From NCBI GenBank assembly GCA_902790625.1, contig CADASP010000009.1, forward strand, positions 1-64,000: a stretch of 64,000 bases of DNA, written 5' to 3'. A model generated the notes under the pieces. It was not told where the DNA came from, did no database searches, and worked only from the letters and a program-made list of their open reading frames with translations. Below, piece after piece: positions 25,949 through 32,640 of the stretch; position 1 is the stretch's first letter, and each line of letters begins with the position of its first letter. Made by a program: the position numbers and the translations under genes. This DNA is from an uncultured Prevotellaceae bacterium. GTDB taxonomy: Bacteria > Bacteroidota > Bacteroidia > Bacteroidales > Bacteroidaceae.

Positions 25949-26425
25949 GTGAATAGCTTGGAGGAGAAGCACATTGTTTACTTGGGGCTGGGTTCGAACT
26001 TGGGCAACCGGAAAGAAATGCTCGACCAAGCATGCCAAATGATAGGTAAGCTGATTGGCGACATCGTGCGCCAGTCAGCTTACTGCGATACGTTGCCATG
26101 GGGGTTTGAGTCGGACAACCGTTTCCTCAACGCGGTGGTCGGCGTACAAACCGTATTGTCGCCTCGGCAGTTGCTCAAGGCTACGCAACGTATAGAACGT
26201 ACGCTGGGCAAACGCCGTCAGCATGCCACCGAGCGAACGGGCACCACCGTCTACCACGACCGTCCCATCGACATCGACATCCTGCTCTACGACGACATCT
26301 GTATCGACACCCCCGACCTCACCATCCCTCACCCTCGCATGGCCCAACGCCCTTTCGTGATGGAGCCGTTGCGCGAAATCATGGAGGCGACCGACTACGA
26401 GCAGCTTCTGAGACGACTACAATGA
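25949..26425 (+). CDS. folK: 2-amino-4-hydroxy-6-hydroxymethyldihydropteridine diphosphokinase FolK
   Basis: A 158-residue folate-pathway kinase that pyrophosphorylates 6-hydroxymethyl-7,8-dihydropterin. It has the expected motifs VYLGLGSNLGNRKEM near the start, RFLNAVVGVQT, and RPIDIDILLYDD, the last holding the magnesium-binding aspartates; PHPRMAQRPFVMEPL follows. The only start that keeps the conserved first strand is a GTG at 25949 (or a TTG three codons later), and it lies inside a GAGGAGT-type repeat. The stop overlaps the next gene by 4 bases (ATGA). Confidence 0.92.
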   Translation: MNSLEEKHIVYLGLGSNLGNRKEMLDQACQMIGKLIGDIVRQSAYCDTLPWGFESDNRFLNAVVGVQTVLSPRQLLKATQRIERTLGKRRQHATERTGTTVYHDRPIDIDILLYDDICIDTPDLTIPHPRMAQRPFVMEPLREIMEATDYEQLLRRLQ

Positions 26426-27489
26426 GACGACCGACAGCAACCGCCTTTCTCCTTACGATGCTTCTTCTGCTGCTGGTGGGCTGCACGAAGCATTCGGTAC
26501 CCACCACGCCCCCTTGGCAGGGTGGAGACACTGCAGCCGATGAGGCCGTCTTCGACCTGGAGCAGATACAGCATGCGGGTGAGCTCATCGCCCTCACCAT
26601 CCCAGGCCCCACCACCTACTACGACTTCCAGGGTGCCCATCTGGGCGTGCAGTACCTGTTGGCCCAGCGCTTTGCCAGCCATCTCGGTGTCAGGCTACGT
26701 ATGGAGACATGCCGCGACACCGCTGAGATGATGCGACGCCTGGCCGACGGCGATGCCGACATGGTGGCCATGCGCCTGGCCGACGACTCGCTGTCCACGG
26801 GATGGATGCTGGGCGAGGGGAAGACGGCTTTGCAGCAAGCAGTGGACGAATGGTACTCGCCACAACTGCTGACCGAGGTGCTGGCCGACGAGCGACAGAA
26901 GCTCTCGCGACCACGTGTCAGCCGACGTGTCCACGCCCCCATGCTGCGCCGAGGTGTCATCAGCTACTACGACGAGCTGTTTAAGCGCTACAGCCGAGGC
27001 ATCGGATGGGACTGGCGTCTGCTGGCAGCGCAATGCTACCAGGAGTCGACTTTCGACCCCGATGCCGTGTCGTGGGCAGGAGCCAAGGGACTGATGCAGA
27101 TTATGCCCAAGACGGCCGACCACCTGGGACTGCCCCGCGACCAGATGAACGACCCCGAACAGAACGTTGCCGCCGCCACGCGCTACCTGCATGAGCTGGA
27201 GCATGAGTTCAACTACATACACGACCGCACAGAGCGGCAGAACATGGTGCTGGCCAGCTACAACGGGGGCATCTTCCACCTCCAGGATGCCATGCGACTG
27301 GCCGAGCGCGACCATCGCAACCCACAGAGATGGAACGATGTGCGAGAATATGTGTTGCGGCTGAAAGACCCTCAATACTATCAGGACACGCTGGTGCGCC
27401 ATGGCTATATGCGCGGCAACGAGACCGCCGACTATGTCGACAAGATTCGCGCCCGCTACCAGCAGTATATCAGACAAGTAAAACAATAG
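26422..27489 (+). CDS. MltF-like lytic transglycosylase lipoprotein
   Basis: A 355-residue lipoprotein (signal peptide AFLLTMLLLLLVGC, lipid-anchored at Cys21). The N-terminal part (about residues 55-120) resembles the solute-binding-like domain of MltF (FASHLGVRLRMETCRD, ADGDADMVAMRL) but is much shorter than in E. coli. The C-terminal SLT domain has the catalytic glutamate Glu208 in CYQESTFDP, then SWAGAKGLMQIMP and NVAAATRYLHELE. It would cleave peptidoglycan between MurNAc and GlcNAc in the periplasm. It is translationally coupled to folK by a 4-base overlap. Confidence 0.87.
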   Translation: MRRPTATAFLLTMLLLLLVGCTKHSVPTTPPWQGGDTAADEAVFDLEQIQHAGELIALTIPGPTTYYDFQGAHLGVQYLLAQRFASHLGVRLRMETCRDTAEMMRRLADGDADMVAMRLADDSLSTGWMLGEGKTALQQAVDEWYSPQLLTEVLADERQKLSRPRVSRRVHAPMLRRGVISYYDELFKRYSRGIGWDWRLLAAQCYQESTFDPDAVSWAGAKGLMQIMPKTADHLGLPRDQMNDPEQNVAAATRYLHELEHEFNYIHDRTERQNMVLASYNGGIFHLQDAMRLAERDHRNPQRWNDVREYVLRLKDPQYYQDTLVRHGYMRGNETADYVDKIRARYQQYIRQVKQ

Positions 27490-27530
27490 AGTGAGGAGTT
27501 AGGAGTTAGAAGTTAGGAGTTAGGAGTGAA
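27489..27530. repeat. GAGTTAGGAGT short tandem repeat after the MltF-like gene
   Basis: Units of GAGGAGTTAGGAGTTAGAAG follow the stop codon directly. Same family as 25911-25948 and 60228-60364. Confidence 0.65.
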
Positions 27531-27540
27531 CTACCATGCC

Positions 27541-27703
27541 GCAGCCCCCCTACCCATTCCTATAGGGAGGGGAGTATATAGACTTGCCAATGGCAGAAGG
27601 GCCAAGAAGAAACATCATACAGGCAGGGGTAAAACCTTGTAACGGATTACATCAGCAAAACTAACCGCTCCCCTCCCTGTAGGGAGGGGTAAGGGGGTGG
27701 GTC
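27541..27703. repeat. Longer, diverged palindromic element (copy E)
   Basis: CCCCTATAGGG-like arms at each end (TATAGGGAGGGGAGTATATA near 27561 and CCCTCCCTGTAGGGAGGGG near 27671) enclose about 90 bases. Inner words AGTATATAGAC and GCAAAACTAAC are shared with copy D (61460), tying it to the 90-bp family. It lies in the gap before the BadF-type kinase. Confidence 0.55.
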
Positions 27704-27730
27704 AGGAGGGGGAAGGGTCTTTATTATATT

Positions 27731-28567
27731 ATGAATACATACACTTTGATTGCCGACAGCGGCAGCACGAAAACAGACTGGGCCTTGGCAACTTTCAAGG
27801 CCACCACACAGGGCATCAGCCCCGTACACCAAAGCGAGGACACCATCCTTGCCATCCTGCAGCACGAACTGTTGCCCCAGCTGGACGAGGCTCAGGTGGC
27901 TCCTGCCGACGTGCTGTCGGTGGAGTTCTATGGCAGCGGCGTGCTCCCCCATCTCGAAAGCAAGCTGGAGCGTCTGCTATCCACCGTTTTCCCCCATGCC
28001 CAGAGCATCCAGGCGCGCAGCGACATGTTGGGTGCCGCCCGTGCGCTCTGTGGCCACCACGAGGGACTGGCTTGCATCCTGGGCACTGGTGCCAACTCGT
28101 GCCTCTACGACGGACAAGACATCGTACAGAACACCCCGCCCATGGGCTACATCCTGGGCGACGAGGGCAGCGGCGCCGTGCTGGGGCGGATACTGCTCAA
28201 TGCCATCTATAAAGAAAGATTGTTTGATGGAGCAAGGGAGCTGTTTGAACGAGCTTACTCCTTGTCGATGACTGATGTCATCGAGCGCGTCTATCGACAG
28301 CCCATGGCCAACCGCTGGCTGGCCTCGCTGGCTCCCTTCGCCCACCAACACCTCGACAAGCCTGAGGTCAGCAACCTGGTGGTGCAAAACTTCCGTTCGT
28401 TCATCAGCCATAATCTGGTGCCCTACCATCGCCCCGACCTGCCCATCGCAGCCGTGGGCAGCATCGCCTACTACTTCCAGGAGCAGTTGCGACAGGCCGC
28501 CACCCTCGAAGGCTATTCCCTGGGCCGCATCCTCCGCAGTCCCATCGATGCCCTGGCGCAAAGATAG
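27731..28567 (+). CDS. BadF/BadG-type ATPase; probable N-acetylglucosamine kinase
   Basis: A 278-residue protein of the ASKHA fold. It opens with YTLIADSGSTKTDWAL, the phosphate-1 motif of GlcNAc-kinase-like BadF proteins. CILGTGANSCLYDGQ is the second phosphate loop and GYILGDEGSGAVLGR precedes the sugar-binding region. AVGSIAYYFQEQL near the end is the adenosine motif. Homologues in Bacteroidetes are annotated as N-acetylglucosamine kinases; specificity cannot be confirmed here. There is no signal peptide. It stands alone between repeats and a promoter. Confidence 0.8.
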   Translation: MNTYTLIADSGSTKTDWALATFKATTQGISPVHQSEDTILAILQHELLPQLDEAQVAPADVLSVEFYGSGVLPHLESKLERLLSTVFPHAQSIQARSDMLGAARALCGHHEGLACILGTGANSCLYDGQDIVQNTPPMGYILGDEGSGAVLGRILLNAIYKERLFDGARELFERAYSLSMTDVIERVYRQPMANRWLASLAPFAHQHLDKPEVSNLVVQNFRSFISHNLVPYHRPDLPIAAVGSIAYYFQEQLRQAATLEGYSLGRILRSPIDALAQR

Positions 28568-28661
28568 CGGCCATGTTTGTCAAATATGTTGAATCTTTGG
28601 CGAAAATCTGCAAATAAGTGTAAATAAGTGGGGCGAAGAAAGAAAATTTTCAGTTTTTTTC

Positions 28662-28692
28662 TTGGTTAGTTCGCAAAAAAGAACTATTTTTG
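28662..28692 (+). promoter_or_regulatory. Promoter of the secreted protein at 28736
   Basis: TTG at 28662-28664, a 20-base spacer, then TATTTTTG at 28685-28692, 43 bases before the ATG. Confidence 0.65.
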
Positions 28693-28735
28693 CAACAAAA
28701 TAACACACAAACCATTCACATTAAACTCAGAAACT

Positions 28736-29515
28736 ATGAAGAAGTTCTTACTCATCGCAGCTATGGCTGCTCTCACAGTGGGCGCACAAGCCCAGCAGAA
28801 GCTCTATCTGAGCACCTACAGTGGCACCAACCTCGCCAAATACGACGGAAAGGTTTGCAATGTCAGCGTTCAGCGCGCAGTCTTCACGGGATGGAACACC
28901 ATCGCCCTGCCTTTCTCGATGACCGAGCAGGAGCTCAACGATGTCTTCGGCAGCGATTGCCGCTTGGAGCGTCTGGCCAGCGCCGAGGACAATGGCAACG
29001 GCGTCATGCTCAACTTCATCGACTGCAAGGCTGAAGGCATTCAGGCCAACACCCCCTACATGCTCTATTATACCGGCGAGCAGGCTACCAAGCGCATCGT
29101 CAAGGAAGCCGAAGTGACCGACCGTCAGGCAGCCCTCACCTTCATCACCAATAGCGGTGAGGAAGTGACGATGGAAGGTGCACGCACACACGTTGAGGAC
29201 GAAGGCCTCTATGGTGTGCTGGCACGCGACAACAGCGAGGTGAAATTCGTGTCGGTCAAGGGCATGAACACCAACGGCTTCTATGCCACACGCTGCTACA
29301 TCCGCCTGTCGTCGGGCACCAGCAAGATGGTCACTGCTCAGCACCTGGGCTATGGCGATCCTACGAGCATCGACGCTATCGCCAGCACTAACGAGAAGGT
29401 TGATGTCTACAACGCTGCCGGAACCAAGGTGGCATCGCAGATTCCCGCATCCGAAGTGTCGAACCTCCGTGCCGGCCTCTACATTGTGAAGGGCCAGAAG
29501 GTGCTGGTGAAATAA
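28736..29515 (+). CDS. Secreted protein of unknown function with a C-terminal sorting-like tail
   Basis: A 259-residue protein with a clear signal peptide (KKFLLIAAMAALTVGAQAQQ). I do not recognise a domain in the middle, which is strand-rich (VQRAVFTGWNTIALPFSMTE, GIQANTPYMLYYTGEQATKR). The phrase WNTIALPFSMTEQEL recurs as WNTLCLPFSMTAEQAEF in the secreted protein at 41820-42995, so both share a module. The C-terminus (DVYNAAGTKVASQIPASEVS, then a Gly-Leu-Tyr strand and KVLVK) is the type-IX-secretion-like tail common in Prevotella. It has its own strong promoter and is probably monocistronic. Confidence 0.75.
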   Translation: MKKFLLIAAMAALTVGAQAQQKLYLSTYSGTNLAKYDGKVCNVSVQRAVFTGWNTIALPFSMTEQELNDVFGSDCRLERLASAEDNGNGVMLNFIDCKAEGIQANTPYMLYYTGEQATKRIVKEAEVTDRQAALTFITNSGEEVTMEGARTHVEDEGLYGVLARDNSEVKFVSVKGMNTNGFYATRCYIRLSSGTSKMVTAQHLGYGDPTSIDAIASTNEKVDVYNAAGTKVASQIPASEVSNLRAGLYIVKGQKVLVK

Positions 29516-29550
29516 CAAGCCCCTCCTTCGAGGCTAACGACGAGTAACGC

Positions 29551-29644
29551 GAGAATAGTGAAAAGAAACACTGCATTCATGGCACAAGTGCAGCAAACAA
29601 GATGCAAGCACGTGTTGGTGGCAGTTCTTCTTTTCACTATTCTC
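29551..29644. repeat. Inverted repeat bracketing the patatin gene start
   Basis: GAGAATAGTGAAAAGAA (29551-29567) is mirrored exactly at 29628-29644, 60 bases apart. The left arm lies before the start codon; the right arm lies inside the gene and encodes part of the signal peptide core (VLLFTILF). The layout matches the one around lptC at 63067-63198. Confidence 0.7.
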
Positions 29645-30580
29645 TTTTTGTTTCCCTTTGTCCCTACGCGAGCCCAGAAGATAGGCCTCGTGTTGGGCGG
29701 CGGCGGTGCCAAGGGTGCTGCAGAGGTGGGCGTGCTGCGCGTTCTTGAAGATGCCGGCATCCGCCCCGATTATATTGCAGGCACCAGCATCGGCAGCATC
29801 GTGGGTGCCCTTTATGCGGCGGGCTACAGTGCAGTCGAGTTGGAGCAGATGTTCTCGCAGCAAGAGTGGATATCGCTGCTCACCGACCGCCGCGAAGACC
29901 TGAGCGGCGAACCCTATAAGCAAGAGAAGGGCATCACCTACATCTTCGGTTTCCCCGTCATCGACACCCGCAACAACAAGTTCGGCATGCTCGGTGGCAA
30001 GCGCGTAGAGCAGGTGGTCGACTCCATGCTCGCCCTGAAGGGATGCGTGGAGTTTGAGTGTCTGCCCATCCCCTTCCGCTGTGTGGCCGCATCGATGATG
30101 GATGCCGAAGAGGTGGTGCTCAGCGAGGGTACAGTGCCACGTGCCGTCAGGGCTTCGATGTCCATACCGGGCGTTTTCAAGGCTGTTGAGGTCGACGGGC
30201 AGCAGCTCGTCGACGGTGGCATGATGAACAACCTGCCCGTGGACGTCGTCAGGGAGATGGGGGCCGACATCGTCATCGCCGTCGACCTGCAGCAGGAGAA
30301 GCCCCAGAACCGTAAGAGCGATGCCAGCCTCATCACCGGCCTTGCCGACCTCATCGGCCTTGGCCCCATCGCCAACTGGGTGTTCAACCGCCCCGACATC
30401 ACCAAATACAACGAGAACCGTCAGCGTGCCGACATCTACATCAATCCTCCCCTACCCGATTATGATGCTTCGAGTTTCGGCAACGACAATATGCTTCGTA
30501 TGATACAGGTGGGTAAGTCAGAAGCCCGCAAGCAGATTGGGAAACTTACGAAGCTTGCACCCCAGAAACATGAAAACTAA
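29579..30580 (+). CDS. Patatin-like phospholipase family protein
   Basis: A 333-residue protein with an N-terminal signal peptide or anchor (HVLVAVLLFTILFLFPFVPT). The oxyanion motif is GGGGAKGAAEVGVL (residues 40-46 onward), the nucleophile serine lies in GTSIGS (Ser70), and the catalytic aspartate lies in DGGMMNNLPV. Together these are the full dyad and oxyanion hole of patatin lipases. It likely hydrolyses envelope phospholipids. The start is placed at the ATG at 29579; a GTG at 29558 adds 7 residues and cannot be excluded. The 3' end overlaps the sugar-kinase gene by 11 bases. Confidence 0.88.
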   Translation: MAQVQQTRCKHVLVAVLLFTILFLFPFVPTRAQKIGLVLGGGGAKGAAEVGVLRVLEDAGIRPDYIAGTSIGSIVGALYAAGYSAVELEQMFSQQEWISLLTDRREDLSGEPYKQEKGITYIFGFPVIDTRNNKFGMLGGKRVEQVVDSMLALKGCVEFECLPIPFRCVAASMMDAEEVVLSEGTVPRAVRASMSIPGVFKAVEVDGQQLVDGGMMNNLPVDVVREMGADIVIAVDLQQEKPQNRKSDASLITGLADLIGLGPIANWVFNRPDITKYNENRQRADIYINPPLPDYDASSFGNDNMLRMIQVGKSEARKQIGKLTKLAPQKHEN

Positions 30581-31604
30581 AAAGATTGTAACCTTTGGCG
30601 AGCTGTTGCTCCGTTTTTCCAAAGACCAACATCAACGCCTGACACAAGGCGATTATTTCACCAGCAAATATGGCGGCAGCGAGGCCAACGTGGCCGTGAG
30701 CCTTGCCACCCTGGGCGACCAGGTGGAGTATGTGACACGTCTGCCTGAGACCCCCGTGGGGCGTGCCGGCGTGCTGCGCCTGCAAGAGCTGGGTGTAGGT
30801 TGTCATCATGTGCTCTTCGGCGGCAGCCGCATCGGCACCTACTACTTCGAGCCTGCCGCCGGCATGCGCTCGGCCAAAGTGGTCTACGACCGCGCCAACT
30901 CGGCCTGTTCTGAACTGCGTCCCGGCATGCTGCCCTGGCATCAGATCCTGCAGGGTGCCGCCGTGCTGCACATCTCGGGCATCACCGCCGCCATCAGCCG
31001 CAGCTCGCTCGAGGCGACCCTTGAGGCCCTCGACGTGGCCGACGAGATGGGCGTCAGCGTGTCGTACGACATCAACTACCGCAAGAACCTGTGGAAATAT
31101 GATGGTGCCGACCCCCGTGCCACACTGAGTATGTTGCTCTCGCGCTGTGACTTCATGTTTGGCGATGCCATCGAATTCGAATACCTCTGCCAGCGCCGCC
31201 AGCCTCCCTATACTGCCACCGACACCCATTTTGAGATGCAGATGCAGGAATATGGCGAATGGTTTGAGCAACTGCACCAGCAGTTCCCGCGTTGCCGCAA
31301 GTGGCTCATGGGTATGCGCAACATGGTGGCCAGTAGCCGCCATCTGCTCACTGCCCTGCTCTACACTAGCGACGACGGCGAGAACTACCGTCTGCTGCGC
31401 GCCCCCATCCACGACATCAATGGCGTCGTAGACCCCTCGGGCGTGGGCGATGCGTTCATGGCCGGATTGTTGCACGCCATCCAGGCCTTCCCCAACGACG
31501 ACCAGCAGCAACTCAACTACTCGCTGGCAGCCTCAGCCTTGAAGAACACCATCCCAGGCGACTTCAACCTCGCCACCGACGAGGAGGTCATGGCCCTGCT
31601 GTAA
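30570..31604 (+). CDS. PfkB-family sugar kinase, probable 2-keto-3-deoxygluconate kinase
   Basis: A 344-residue cytoplasmic kinase. It begins KKIVTFGELLLRFS and contains KYGGSEANVAVSLATLG, the first PfkB signature. The second signature, normally DTxGAGDAF, reads DPSGVGDAFMAGLL and keeps the catalytic aspartate. The overall sequence (YYFEPAAGMRSAKVVYDRAN, YDINYRKNLW) is of the KDG-kinase type, which phosphorylates 2-keto-3-deoxygluconate from uronate breakdown. The start is at 30570, overlapping the patatin end; a longer frame to 30537 is not conserved. Assignment to KDG rather than another sugar acid is inferred. Confidence 0.82.
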   Translation: MKTKKIVTFGELLLRFSKDQHQRLTQGDYFTSKYGGSEANVAVSLATLGDQVEYVTRLPETPVGRAGVLRLQELGVGCHHVLFGGSRIGTYYFEPAAGMRSAKVVYDRANSACSELRPGMLPWHQILQGAAVLHISGITAAISRSSLEATLEALDVADEMGVSVSYDINYRKNLWKYDGADPRATLSMLLSRCDFMFGDAIEFEYLCQRRQPPYTATDTHFEMQMQEYGEWFEQLHQQFPRCRKWLMGMRNMVASSRHLLTALLYTSDDGENYRLLRAPIHDINGVVDPSGVGDAFMAGLLHAIQAFPNDDQQQLNYSLAASALKNTIPGDFNLATDEEVMALL

Positions 31605-31732
31605 GACCATTATCCTATACTGGGTCGACTCCTGTATCATCACCTAAAATTATAACGAAATTCATAATTTCGTCAATTCGTCATTTAAGCGGCAACAGGT
31701 TCACCGTCAGTCGTCAACCTGTGCGCTTGTTC

Positions 31733-31761
31733 AGACCCCCACCCCCCTAACTTAGGGGTCT
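31733..31761. terminator. Hairpin between the converging kinase and DUF3667 genes
   Basis: AGACCCC and GGGGTCT at the ends form a stem around a run containing CCCCCCTAACTTA. The DUF3667 stop codon lies inside it. Another small stem (ACGAAAT ... ATTTCGT) lies near 31650-31670. Both may end convergent transcription. Confidence 0.4.
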
Positions 31762-32636
31762 AAGCGGCGGCGCTCGGTATGTTGTCCAATAAAATATCCT
31801 ACGACCACCGCCATGATGGCTCCCACCGCCATAAGAAGGCGTTCTCTGGCAAATGCGTCGATGACCATGTTGCCCATGGCCCAATCGATGCAAATCATTA
31901 TTGCTTGTGGAACGACGACGGCCGCAAACATACAGGCGGCTGAACGCCACACGGTGCCCCAGATTCCATAGCCGAAGACGGGCGCATAGCTGAACAGGAA
32001 GAGCAATAGCAATAGTGCCAAAATAACGTTAAAGGGGAGAATGAAGACAAGCATGTTAAGCAAGATCATCTGTGAGCCGATGAACATCTGAATGAAGAAA
32101 TCCTCGGAGAGTGTGTGGCGCGTGTGGCGTGGCGCATGACGGAAAAGAATCCAAGTGGGAGGGATGAGGAACAAACTGTTGATGAGGAAATACCAGGCCA
32201 CATTTCCCAAATGTGAGAAAGCATCAGTAACGGTGGTGACCTCCTGTTGCACCTCAGCAGTGCTGCCGGCGCTATTCATTTTATCGACAAAAGCGAAGAC
32301 GATGGACAGGATGAATATCAACATGACGGGCGAATAGCAGTTGCGGCGGCGCCCGTCGAGATAGTCACTGATGAGGTAGCCGGGGCGGAAGAGAAGATGC
32401 CAGATGGTGAGTGGCAACGAGCGCTTCTCGACGTCGAACACATCGAGTAGCCCATCCCCAATGACATGCCAGTCGAGTCTTCGTGTGTCGGCCTCTTGCC
32501 CGCAGCGTGAACAGTAATTACCGGTGTAGTCATACCCGCAGTTCAAGCAGTGGTGGACATCGCTGCTTACCTTGCCGTAGCTGAACGGTTGGCGTTGCCA
32601 GGCACGAAAGCGGGCAAAGAGTGACTTTATGCTCAT
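31752..32636 (-). CDS. DUF3667 domain-containing membrane protein
   Basis: A 294-residue protein with a zinc-ribbon-like motif near the start (HHCLNCGYDYTGNYCSRCGQ, four cysteines in two CxxC pairs) followed by four or five membrane helices. This is the DUF3667 layout of Bacteroidetes. DVFDVEKRSLPLTIWHLLFR and LISDYLDGRRRNCYSPVMLI are family landmarks. The function is unknown. The start is at 32636 (MSIKSLFARF); a frame to 32705 overlaps the peptidase gene and is not conserved. Only 4 bases separate it from the S8 peptidase stop, so the two share an operon. Confidence 0.82.
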   Translation of the reverse strand: MSIKSLFARFRAWQRQPFSYGKVSSDVHHCLNCGYDYTGNYCSRCGQEADTRRLDWHVIGDGLLDVFDVEKRSLPLTIWHLLFRPGYLISDYLDGRRRNCYSPVMLIFILSIVFAFVDKMNSAGSTAEVQQEVTTVTDAFSHLGNVAWYFLINSLFLIPPTWILFRHAPRHTRHTLSEDFFIQMFIGSQMILLNMLVFILPFNVILALLLLLFLFSYAPVFGYGIWGTVWRSAACMFAAVVVPQAIMICIDWAMGNMVIDAFARERLLMAVGAIMAVVVGYFIGQHTERRRLDP

Positions 32637-32640
32637 AGTG

